A DNA stretch of 17,626 bases, from assembly GCA_905202125.1 (NCBI GenBank), contig CAJKQX010000053.1, positions 1 through 17,626 of the forward strand. Reading direction: 5' to 3'. This DNA is from an uncultured Prevotella sp. Its GTDB lineage: Bacteria; Bacteroidota; Bacteroidia; Bacteroidales; Bacteroidaceae. A model generated the notes under the pieces. That model was given only the letters and a program-made list of their open reading frames with translations, had not been told where the DNA came from and searched no databases. Shown here piece after piece: positions 1-7,331 of the stretch. Numbering within the stretch: the first letter of the stretch is position 1; every line of letters begins with the position of its first letter. Position numbers and translations under genes: made by a program.

Positions 1-81
1 ACAACAAATATAATCTCCAAAACTGCCATGAACTCTAATGACCGATTCGGGGTTAAACCCACGCCCCGGATCATAGATATG

Positions 82-129
82 AAGAGAAACATGGGCTGCA
101 TCAATCGTTGAAGATTGATACAGCCCATG
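82..129 (-). terminator. Rho-independent terminator of the deacetylase gene
   Basis: Arms at 90-105 and 114-129 pair over 16 positions with one C/A mismatch (CATGGGCTG and ATCAAT blocks), closing an 8-nt loop. Read on the minus strand the hairpin begins 6 nt after the deacetylase stop codon and is followed by the T-rich run TTTCTCTTC. It plausibly ends the DUF2723-deacetylase transcript. The T-tract is interrupted, so termination strength is inferred from the very stable stem. Confidence 0.8.
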
Positions 130-135
130 AGGTAG

Positions 136-744
136 TTAAAAGATTTTGAATTCGTAGCCTTGACTTTTCAACCACTCCAGCGAAGCCGGCAATGCGAAAC
201 GCAGTTTGTCGATACTCTTCAGTGAGTCGTGGAATGTGATAATAGACCCGTTACGGGCATAACGCTTCACATTGTTGAGTACACCTTCGGCTGTCATCCA
301 TTTGGAATAGTCGCGGGTGACGAGATCCCACATCACAATGCGATACTTGCGTCGCAGCCACAGATATTCGCCATAGCTCATGCATCCGTGTGGCGGTCGG
401 AAAAGTTTGGCATTGATCAGTTTGTTTGCCTCATTGGTGTCTTTGACATAGGCCTGTGCCAAATGCTTGAAACCTCCGAGATGATGAAACGTGTGATTGC
501 CTATCTGATGTCCGGCATCCACTATGCGTCGGTACAAATCGGGATACTTGCGCACATTGTCACCCACCATGAAGAATGTGGCCCGGGCGTCATATTCTGC
601 CAGAGTCTTAAGTATGAAAGGGGTTGACTCGGGTATCGGGCCATCGTCAAAGGTGAGATACACCGCCCTCTCATTCTTGTCCATTCTCCATGTCGCACCC
701 GGATAAAGCCATCTCAACCAGAGTGCAGGTTGTTCTATTATCAT
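136..744 (-). CDS. Polysaccharide deacetylase (NodB/CE4 family) protein
   Basis: This 202-residue protein is a compact NodB homology domain. Such enzymes remove N- or O-acetyl groups from glycans such as peptidoglycan or N-acetylglucosamine polymers, using a divalent metal. The hallmarks are visible: TFDDGP at residues 31-36 (D33 the expected base, D34 a metal ligand), HTFHH at 84-88 (H84 and H88 completing the metal site), RPPHG at 116-120, and ITFHDS near residue 170, supplying the late catalytic His. There is no signal peptide or membrane segment, so it probably acts in the cytoplasm or reaches the envelope by another route. Its start lies 12 nt after the DUF2723 gene stop, which suggests co-transcription and perhaps a shared glycan pathway. 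Family is confident; the substrate is not identifiable from sequence. Confidence 0.92.
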   Translation of the reverse strand: MIIEQPALWLRWLYPGATWRMDKNERAVYLTFDDGPIPESTPFILKTLAEYDARATFFMVGDNVRKYPDLYRRIVDAGHQIGNHTFHHLGGFKHLAQAYVKDTNEANKLINAKLFRPPHGCMSYGEYLWLRRKYRIVMWDLVTRDYSKWMTAEGVLNNVKRYARNGSIITFHDSLKSIDKLRFALPASLEWLKSQGYEFKIF

Positions 745-756
745 TCCTTTAAGTCT

Positions 757-3700
757 TTATTCAACTACTCCACCTTTAGCCCTATACTTTGTGAAGAGCA
801 TATTTATCGTGTGGATACGTTTTTCTGAAAGGTCTTTGTCTACCAAAGCCGTTATTTCGGCTGTGCTTTGCATCATCATCATCTGACGCAGGAAATCTGT
901 CTGCGTCTGTGAGAATCGTGCCCCGTCAAGCGATACATACCAATTGGCATACTGCATGGCTGTGTTCCAAACCTGCTGAAGGAGGCGTTTGGCATCGGCC
1001 GTCCGACCCAACATCGCATACGAACGGGCCATATCGGCACCACCTGAGATATAGGTCATCGGCACATTGTAAGCGGGAATCACCTTCTCACATTTCAGTA
1101 AGACTTTCAATGCCTTATCAGTCTTGTTTTCTTCAATAAGTTTCATAGCCAGCTGGGCAAACATGTGACGGTGTGTGATACACATTCGCATGACCGTTTC
1201 GTCAAGATACAAACCTTTCTTCTCCAGACCACCCCACTTGTAACGGTTCATAAGGTTGTTGTATGCCTTTTCCGTGTCAAAGTCCTTCACACCGGGTTGT
1301 TTGGTTGTGAAAGGAGTGATACGGTATGCCAGGCCCTCCTGCACGAAATTGTCTCCAAGATTCATATAATTGCTCTCAGAAACAGTGGTTGCCACATACA
1401 CAGGACGTGTCCAGTTGCACTGGGAAATTATTTCGAGCATCATCAGTTCACCCTTGTTCAGTCTGCGTTTACCGGCCAATGAGATGATCATCTTGTCGGG
1501 GATGGTATCCGAAGCCATCAGCATGCCGCTCTTTCTTACGGCATCCTTGTCGATGGTGATGTAGAGCGTATCGGTAGGTATGACGCGCATATCGGCATCA
1601 TTGGAACGAACCCAGTGTTTCATTACATTTTTCAGTTCGAATGGATTTTCTCCAAATTGTGATTTGGCCGATTGAGGGTCTTGTTTGTAATACTCCATGA
1701 GTTCTTGCTTAATCTCCGGTTGCACGGGAATGACCTCATTAGTTCCGGCACAGTAATCTATACGCGGCCAAGAGATTGGAACTGACGGCGAATCGTAAGC
1801 CGGACGTTTCATCTGGTCAATATACCAGTCGGTCTGAAGATAACTGAGGTTGCAGACACGTGCATCGGTGCGTCTGCCCTCCACATCCTGATTGTACCAC
1901 AGAGGGAACGTATCGTTATCACCGTTGGTGAAGATTATCGGATTGCCGCTGTCCTGCAATGTCATCAGATAATTCTGACCGAAATCGCGACATGTATATC
2001 GTCCGCTACGATCATGGTCATCCCATGTCTGCGAAGCCATCTGTATGGGCACGAGCAAACAAGCCACGCCCAATACGGCAGCAATGGCAGTGTCATGTCC
2101 TTTGATGCGTTTCTTGATGAAATCGATTATCGCAGCCACCCCCAGTCCGCACCATATAGAGAATGCGTAGAATGATCCGGCATAAGCGTAATCACGCTCG
2201 CGGGGCTGGAGAGGAGTCTGATTGAGGTAGATAACAATGGCCAGACCGGTCATGAAGAACAGGAAGAACACCACCCAGAACTGGCGTATGCCACGCTGTC
2301 CGCGCCATGCCTGCCAGAAAAGTCCGAGCAATCCGAGCAACAACGGCAGACAATAGAATACGTTGTGTCCCTTGTTCTCTTTCAGCTCATCGGGCATCTT
2401 GCTCTGGTCGCCCAGCATCATATTGTCTATGAAAGGAATACCTGTGATCCAGTTGCCATGTTCGGGTTCGCCATGACCTTGTATATCGTTCTGACGTCCT
2501 GCAAAGTTCCACATGAAATATCTCCAATACATGAAATTGCATTGGTATGACAGGAAGAAACGGATATTATCCCATTGTGAGGGCACCTTGACCATTATCG
2601 GTTCGCCGCAACGGTCGTAAGGCACTTCCGTTCCCTGAACTCCACCCATCCAACTCTCGTATGCGTTGACATGATTGGGCTCAGAGCTATGCATACGCGG
2701 AAACAACATATTCTGTGCATACACAAGACTTTCCTTGCGATTGACAATGAAATATTTGTCTTTTTCGTTCTTATCGGCTTTCTCCTTGCGCTGCCATATC
2801 GGTGCACCCTTAACGGTCCGGGGCACACACATGTTGCCTTCGACATCGAAAGCCACTTGTGATGTATAGGCCTGACCATACAACAGCGGGCGGTCGCCAT
2901 ACTGGTCGCGGCTGAGATAACTGCCGAGCGTGAAGATATCTTCGGGCGAATTTTGGTCCATAGGAGGATTGGCCGAAGAACGGATGACGATGACGGCATA
3001 GGTTGAATAACCAATCATCAACATCAGAAGACACAAAAGGACCGTATTCTTGACACGGGCTGTAATACATGCCACACGTTTGCCATCAATGAGTCGACGA
3101 TAATTCAACGCCATATACAATATCGCAAGAACGATAACTCCGATAATCACGGCCGACCATCCGAATCCATAGAATGGAATACCGAGCAGACCGACAGAAA
3201 TAACGAAAGCTATGTTCTGACGCTTGAAATTGCGATCGACAAATGTTTCGTATATTGCCCATATGACAGCGGCTACCAACAGTATGATATAAATAATCAC
3301 TCCGGTATTGAACGAACATCCGAGTGTATTGACAAAGAAAAGTTCGAACCAACCGCCGACAGTGATAATACCGGGAACAACGCCGTAAAGCACCGCCGCA
3401 ACGATAATAAACGACACGACAAGGGCAACGAGCGAACCTTTGAGCTCGATATTCGGAAAACGACGATAACAATACACCAGAACAATGGCAGGGATGCACA
3501 ACAAGTTCAACAGGTGAACACCGATGGACAGCCCGGTCATATATGCTATCAGCACGAGCCAACGGTCGCTATGCGGCTCGTCTGCATGGTCTTCCCACTT
3601 GAGTATAAGCCAGAACACGATGGCAGTGAATGCCGATGAGTAAGCGTAGACCTCACCTTCGACAGCCGAGAACCAGAAGGTATCGCTGAAAGTATAAATC

Positions 3701-4086
3701 AGGGCTCCTACCAATCCCGATGCTTGAATAGCAATTAGTTTGGCAGTCGTAAGTTGACTCCAATCGTTCAATATCAGTTTGCGGGTGAGATGGGTAATAC
3801 TCCAAAACAAAAACAAAATGGTGGTGGCACTGAGCAACGCGCTCATTATATTCACCATATAAGCAACCTGAGACGGGTCGCTCGCAAACTGTGAAAAGAT
3901 GTTTGCCGTAAGCATGAAGAATGGTGCTCCGGGTGGATGCCCCACTTCTAATTTATAACCTGTTGTAATAAATTCAGGACAGTCCCAGAAACTGGCTGTC
4001 GGCTCAACTGTTGAACAATACACAATGGCTGCTATAAGAAATGTCAGCCAGCCAAGTACATTATTCACAAACTTGTACTGTTTCAT
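757..4086 (-). CDS. DUF2723 family membrane protein, GT-C glycosyltransferase-like
   Basis: This 1109-residue protein has many hydrophobic segments in its first ~350 residues and again around 580-680, then a large soluble C-terminal half. The last ~150 residues look helical and TPR-like. The N-terminal block with FWDCPEF (D35, E38) after the first membrane helix, followed by GHPPGAP, is the characteristic DUF2723 start. Acidic residues in the first extracytoplasmic loop are typical catalytic residues of GT-C enzymes. The human family member TMEM260 is a protein O-mannosyltransferase, so a lipid-linked-sugar-dependent protein O-glycosylation role is plausible here but inferred. The deacetylase gene follows after 12 nt. 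A TATCTTTG promoter box lies about 140 nt upstream, and a possible small ORF overlaps the first 26 nt of this gene. Family assignment is firm, activity tentative. Confidence 0.9.
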   Translation of the reverse strand: MKQYKFVNNVLGWLTFLIAAIVYCSTVEPTASFWDCPEFITTGYKLEVGHPPGAPFFMLTANIFSQFASDPSQVAYMVNIMSALLSATTILFLFWSITHLTRKLILNDWSQLTTAKLIAIQASGLVGALIYTFSDTFWFSAVEGEVYAYSSAFTAIVFWLILKWEDHADEPHSDRWLVLIAYMTGLSIGVHLLNLLCIPAIVLVYCYRRFPNIELKGSLVALVVSFIIVAAVLYGVVPGIITVGGWFELFFVNTLGCSFNTGVIIYIILLVAAVIWAIYETFVDRNFKRQNIAFVISVGLLGIPFYGFGWSAVIIGVIVLAILYMALNYRRLIDGKRVACITARVKNTVLLCLLMLMIGYSTYAVIVIRSSANPPMDQNSPEDIFTLGSYLSRDQYGDRPLLYGQAYTSQVAFDVEGNMCVPRTVKGAPIWQRKEKADKNEKDKYFIVNRKESLVYAQNMLFPRMHSSEPNHVNAYESWMGGVQGTEVPYDRCGEPIMVKVPSQWDNIRFFLSYQCNFMYWRYFMWNFAGRQNDIQGHGEPEHGNWITGIPFIDNMMLGDQSKMPDELKENKGHNVFYCLPLLLGLLGLFWQAWRGQRGIRQFWVVFFLFFMTGLAIVIYLNQTPLQPRERDYAYAGSFYAFSIWCGLGVAAIIDFIKKRIKGHDTAIAAVLGVACLLVPIQMASQTWDDHDRSGRYTCRDFGQNYLMTLQDSGNPIIFTNGDNDTFPLWYNQDVEGRRTDARVCNLSYLQTDWYIDQMKRPAYDSPSVPISWPRIDYCAGTNEVIPVQPEIKQELMEYYKQDPQSAKSQFGENPFELKNVMKHWVRSNDADMRVIPTDTLYITIDKDAVRKSGMLMASDTIPDKMIISLAGKRRLNKGELMMLEIISQCNWTRPVYVATTVSESNYMNLGDNFVQEGLAYRITPFTTKQPGVKDFDTEKAYNNLMNRYKWGGLEKKGLYLDETVMRMCITHRHMFAQLAMKLIEENKTDKALKVLLKCEKVIPAYNVPMTYISGGADMARSYAMLGRTADAKRLLQQVWNTAMQYANWYVSLDGARFSQTQTDFLRQMMMMQSTAEITALVDKDLSEKRIHTINMLFTKYRAKGGVVE

Positions 4087-4201
4087 TTATTAATTTAAAA
4101 TATATTACTACAAACAATAGAAAATAAAACTGCACATAAAAACTCATAATCACTATGGGCAGCTGAATAGTGCAAATACCAAACATTTCACGGATGTCCA
4201 T
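4061..4201 (-). CDS. Possible 46-residue small membrane protein or leader ORF
   Basis: An uninterrupted frame starts at ATG (4199-4201) and stops at TAA (4061-4063), so it overlaps the first 26 nt of the DUF2723 gene in another frame. The predicted peptide begins MDIREMFG, has a hydrophobic core (PIVIMSFYVQFYFLLFVV) long enough for one membrane helix, and ends in a short polar tail. It begins about 25 nt downstream of the TATCTTTG box, with a weak AGGG four nt before the ATG. The overlap would allow translational coupling. The caution is that AT-rich leaders produce hydrophobic frames by chance, and I recognise no family. Confidence 0.3.
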   Translation of the reverse strand: MDIREMFGICTIQLPIVIMSFYVQFYFLLFVVIYFKLINETVQVCE

Positions 4202-4361
4202 GCCCTGTATTGCGTCTTATAGTTTGCAAAGATAGTATTTTTAGGCGACAAACACTCGTTGGCAAATGATAGTTAATAAAATTTAGCATAGCAAAATGGC
4301 GCAAAGATTGTGTATCCGTGTAGAAGATTGGAAATTAAAAGGAGACAAATGCGAAATCGGC
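4087..4361. other. Intergenic leader region upstream of the DUF2723 gene
   Basis: This AT-rich 275-bp gap separates the ABC ATPase gene from the DUF2723 gene. It holds the TATCTTTG promoter candidate (4227-4234) and most of the 46-residue ORF. I find no permease fragment and no convincing terminator hairpin after the ATPase stop codon, so readthrough from the upstream cluster cannot be excluded. Confidence 0.6.
4227..4234 (-). promoter_or_regulatory. Bacteroidota -7 box (TATCTTTG) for the DUF2723 gene
   Basis: On the minus strand this reads TATCTTTG, a full match to the Bacteroidota TAnnTTTG -7 element. No TTTG lies at the usual 19-21 bp upstream; the nearest ones are 14 and 28 bp away. Transcription would start near 4220, giving a leader of roughly 135 nt before the DUF2723 ATG. 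Confidence 0.5.
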
Positions 4362-5084
4362 TCAAAGCATGAATTCATCGCGACCATAGAAACAAGCCTC
4401 AACGTCTTCTTCTGTGATGTCTGACGACGGCTTGACTATCAGTCGACGATTGACAAGAGCGATATTTCTGACATGATTTTTGATAGTCCTTATGTCATGG
4501 CTGACCATCACGACGGTACAATCCCGGTTGATGAGAGAGAGCATGTCGTACATCTCGTCTTGAAATTTACTATCGATATATGTGTTGGGTTCGTCAAGCA
4601 CCACAAGCTCGGGATGTGACACCACCGCACGTGCCAACAAGACCCGTTGCAACTGTCCGCCGCTTAACGATGCGATATGCAATTCTTTCATCGCATCGAT
4701 GTCGAGTTTTTGCATGATGTGGAGTGCCTGTTGTTTGTGCGAAGACGAATAGGAACGGAACAACGGTTTGGATGCGCACAATCCGGATAACACCACATCA
4801 AACACTGAAATGGGAAATTTCTTGTCAATATTATTATATTGCGGCAGATATCCCATTGATATATTTTTCACCGGCAAACCGTCCCGGTAATACACCACAC
4901 GGCCTGACAATGGTCTCTTCAGCCCGAGCAAGACGCGCAACAACGTTGTCTTGCCACCACCGTTAGGACCGATTATCCCGACAAAATCGCCTTGATTGAT
5001 GTTCAAAGACACGTCATTCAACACATTGTCGGCATCATATCCGGCGCTCACATGTTCGATTTCAATTATGGGATTGAGGGTCAT
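4362..5084 (-). CDS. Metal ABC transporter ATP-binding protein (ZnuC/MntB-like)
   Basis: This 240-residue protein is a complete ABC ATPase that would energise uptake of zinc, manganese or a related metal at the inner face of the cytoplasmic membrane. All nucleotide-binding elements are present: Walker A GPNGGGKTT at 39-47, Q-loop Q82 in YLPQYN, signature LSGGQ at 140-144, Walker B LVVLDEP at 160-166, D-loop around 167-172 and switch His H196 in VSHD. The short helical region and the partner gene place it in the metal (Znu/Mnt) group. Its ATG overlaps the stop codon of the metal-binding lipoprotein gene by 4 nt, so the two are translationally coupled. No permease gene follows. Which metal is carried cannot be decided from the ATPase. 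Confidence 0.9.
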   Translation of the reverse strand: MTLNPIIEIEHVSAGYDADNVLNDVSLNINQGDFVGIIGPNGGGKTTLLRVLLGLKRPLSGRVVYYRDGLPVKNISMGYLPQYNNIDKKFPISVFDVVLSGLCASKPLFRSYSSSHKQQALHIMQKLDIDAMKELHIASLSGGQLQRVLLARAVVSHPELVVLDEPNTYIDSKFQDEMYDMLSLINRDCTVVMVSHDIRTIKNHVRNIALVNRRLIVKPSSDITEEDVEACFYGRDEFML

Positions 5085-5917
5085 TTCAAATTCCTTGCTA
5101 TGTTTATTATCTCATTTTGCCAGTCATATCCCAAAGGATTGATTAAGACCTTGCGTACACGGGTGCTGTTTGCCACAAGTTCGGTGCTACGTCCGGAAAA
5201 TTCTTTCTGAACCAATAGCACTTTCACTTTACTGACATCTGCACGACTGATAATGTCTTTCAGTTGTCTCGCACTCGGCTCACGGCCCTCTTCTTCCAAT
5301 GGAATCTGTACGAGACCGTAATCCTTTGCAAAATAAGTAAGTATCGGATGATAAATCATGAATGTTGTCGTTTTGTTCTTATTTATCAAATTTCTTATCT
5401 CTTGGTCGACAACACTCATATTGCTGCAAAAACGTTCAAGATTTTTCTTAAAATAAAGGCTATCCTTACTATCAACATCCGCAAGTGCCCGGTAAATGTT
5501 TTTTGCCATCACGATAGCATTTGCGGGACTCATCCAGACGTGCGGGTCTATGATGCCGTTAGCGTCTTTTATAAACTCTATTCCATCCGATGAATCCACA
5601 ACAGAGATATGTGGAGCACTGTCTTTCAGTCGTTTCATCCATGTGCGTTCGAATCCGATGGCACCCACTTTGATATAAAGGTCACTGTGAGACAAACTTA
5701 TCATTTGTTTCACCGAAGGCTCGTATGTTTCGGGATTCGCCCCATCGGGCACCATTGTTTCAACCTCAAACTTGTCACCGGCAATATATTCAGTGAAATA
5801 TCTCAACGGTTCAATTGTCACCGTGATGACCCGTTTACCGACATTTGCATTATTTCCGCGTTGGCATGAACCAAATAATGCAACGAAAAACAATAGGATA
5901 TAAATCTCCTTTTTCAT
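5081..5917 (-). CDS. Metal ABC transporter substrate-binding lipoprotein (ZnuA/TroA-like)
   Basis: This 278-residue protein starts with a lipoprotein signal: MKKE, a hydrophobic stretch, then a lipobox ending at C18 (LFGSC). It would be anchored in the periplasm and deliver a divalent metal to an ABC importer. The cluster A-I (TroA/ZnuA) fold is marked by NPETYEP at 61-67, DPHVWMSP at 124-131, the His in IYHP (H190) and INPLG at 259-263. Two of the usual ligands are kept (H126, H190). The first position, normally His in NPHTYEP, is E63. The last, normally Asp in a DPLG-type motif, appears to be N260. The His-rich loop typical of ZnuA is absent. The start lies 3 nt after the upstream membrane-protein gene, and the end overlaps the ATPase gene by 4 nt. 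Family is firm; metal identity is uncertain. Confidence 0.88.
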   Translation of the reverse strand: MKKEIYILLFFVALFGSCQRGNNANVGKRVITVTIEPLRYFTEYIAGDKFEVETMVPDGANPETYEPSVKQMISLSHSDLYIKVGAIGFERTWMKRLKDSAPHISVVDSSDGIEFIKDANGIIDPHVWMSPANAIVMAKNIYRALADVDSKDSLYFKKNLERFCSNMSVVDQEIRNLINKNKTTTFMIYHPILTYFAKDYGLVQIPLEEEGREPSARQLKDIISRADVSKVKVLLVQKEFSGRSTELVANSTRVRKVLINPLGYDWQNEIINIARNLK

Positions 5918-5920
5918 GAT

Positions 5921-6373
5921 TCAGAACATTAAGACAGCACCGTAAACCAATATAATATATCTAAAAAATTTGCCGATAAAGATACTTAGGATTGATATCA
6001 CAGGATTTGACCTCATCAACCCGAGCATTATCGTAATGGCACTACCCAACAAAGGAAGAAATGCGAAAAAGCCCATCCATGCACCACGCCCTGCCATAAA
6101 ACGCCCGGCTTTTTCCAGACTGGCTTTGCTGACATGCAGATATTTCTCTATCCAATCCATTCGTCCCAAGCGTCCGACATAATAATTGAACATCGAACCG
6201 GCCACATTGCCTATCGTGCCATATATCACGAGAGGACACGCTTTGAGCCCGGTAGCCAATAGGGCAAGCATGACCGCCTCACTACTGAAAGGGAAAAAGC
6301 TGCCGGCAAGAAACGCTGCCACCAGCATACCCCAATAACCCCAGTTTATCAAAAAATCGATTAAAACATCCAT
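5921..6373 (-). CDS. YqaA/DedA-type (VTT domain) membrane protein
   Basis: This 150-residue protein is almost all hydrophobic, with about four membrane segments. It shows the short DedA/YqaA pattern: an N-terminal FLINWGYWGMLVAAFLAGSFFPFSSE segment (starting near residue 7), a glycine-rich GTIGNVAGSMFNYYVGR middle, and a C-terminal half with FFAFLPLLGSAITIMLGLMRS. Related proteins are SNARE-associated/VTT membrane proteins linked to lipid scrambling or membrane homeostasis. No specific function is known for the short YqaA branch. It overlaps the preceding membrane-protein gene by 13 nt and is followed 3 nt later by the metal-binding lipoprotein, so it is embedded in an operon. The fold assignment is good; the role is unknown. 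Confidence 0.85.
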   Translation of the reverse strand: MDVLIDFLINWGYWGMLVAAFLAGSFFPFSSEAVMLALLATGLKACPLVIYGTIGNVAGSMFNYYVGRLGRMDWIEKYLHVSKASLEKAGRFMAGRGAWMGFFAFLPLLGSAITIMLGLMRSNPVISILSIFIGKFFRYIILVYGAVLMF

Positions 6374-7281
6374 AAATTACACATTGTTAGCGTGATAACA
6401 GCTGCAATAATCACGAAAAACGCAATATTTGTAATCTTACTACTGCTGAGTGCCATAAAATGAGCGATGATGGGCGAAGTGTTTACAACGATAATTCCGA
6501 TCAAGATATCATAGTGTTGCGGTTGTAAGACAATACATACGATGGATATCAAATCCACGATCATGAATATCTCGAAAAACATGCGTGTGCGTATCTTGTC
6601 CTTGTAGCTGTTGCGAAGCAAATGCACGATTCCCGTGAATGTATACAATAAAAGAACGGCAAACAATGTTATCTGCATCGCGCTCAAGCCCTGATAATCA
6701 CAGATAGGGGCAAAACGTGTGAAAGTCTCAAAATGCCCAATCAGCCAATTGATATTTTCCGTATACAAAGAATAACCACCCAAAACCCAATAGGGCATGA
6801 TCAAACCGAGAATGGATGCACTTAATGTACGTATGTTTAATGCAAGAATATTGGTGCGCAACAAGATCCAAAGGATTGGGACCAAATATAAAATTTGTAT
6901 AAAAAATACACTGGCTATGCCGAGAGACGTGAATGCGTAAAATATCCGACCTACAGCGTCTTTCTCCTGGTAGGCACTGAAGAGGAATAAGTAAAAGACA
7001 ATGAAACACAACTGTACAAGAATGACAGGCTCATCCGAGGTTATCAAACCGGTCATAAGATAAAGCATGATATATGAACACGATATCATTCGACTGTAAA
7101 CACGAATGAGGGCATTGGTGTTATTGAGTTCCACCATTAGATATGATGAAACTGCCAACACCACCAATTGCACCCAATTATTCTGTTCGAATATACCACA
7201 GACGAAACAAACGAGCAGAGCATATACTGCCGTGACGAGCAATGCCTTCCTGCTCTGAGCTATTTTGTTCTGCAATAACAT
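6361..7281 (-). CDS. Uncharacterised multi-pass membrane protein
   Basis: I do not recognise a functional family. The protein (306 residues from this ATG) is strongly hydrophobic throughout, with roughly 8-10 predicted membrane segments joined by short loops. The first segment follows a short basic N-terminus (LLQNKIAQSRKA). Conserved-looking polar spots inside the membrane region include NNTNALIRVYSR near residue 55 and a central RTNILALNIRTLSAS, a pattern seen in uncharacterised Bacteroidota membrane proteins. A GTG three codons upstream (7288-7290) is an alternative start giving 309 residues; I chose the ATG because it is the commoner start. It begins about 50 nt after purD and overlaps the YqaA-like gene by 13 nt, so it belongs to the purD-metal transporter cluster. 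It could conceivably supply a membrane function, but it does not resemble a Znu-type permease. Confidence 0.75.
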   Translation of the reverse strand: MLLQNKIAQSRKALLVTAVYALLVCFVCGIFEQNNWVQLVVLAVSSYLMVELNNTNALIRVYSRMISCSYIMLYLMTGLITSDEPVILVQLCFIVFYLFLFSAYQEKDAVGRIFYAFTSLGIASVFFIQILYLVPILWILLRTNILALNIRTLSASILGLIMPYWVLGGYSLYTENINWLIGHFETFTRFAPICDYQGLSAMQITLFAVLLLYTFTGIVHLLRNSYKDKIRTRMFFEIFMIVDLISIVCIVLQPQHYDILIGIIVVNTSPIIAHFMALSSSKITNIAFFVIIAAVITLTMCNLWMF

Positions 7282-7331
7282 TCTTGCCACACCTTATATG
7301 TATTTGTTTTTACACGACGGGGAGAATTACA

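Noticed and set aside
50..60. GGGTTAAACCC palindrome near the left edge
   Set aside because: It is an isolated 11-bp dyad with no repeat partner and no clear gene to regulate inside the window.
1..111. Possible 3' end of a plus-strand gene entering from the left edge
   Set aside because: One frame is open to a TGA at 109-111, but minus-strand frames are also open there, the peptide is unfamiliar, and the stop would sit in the terminator loop. It is too short to call.
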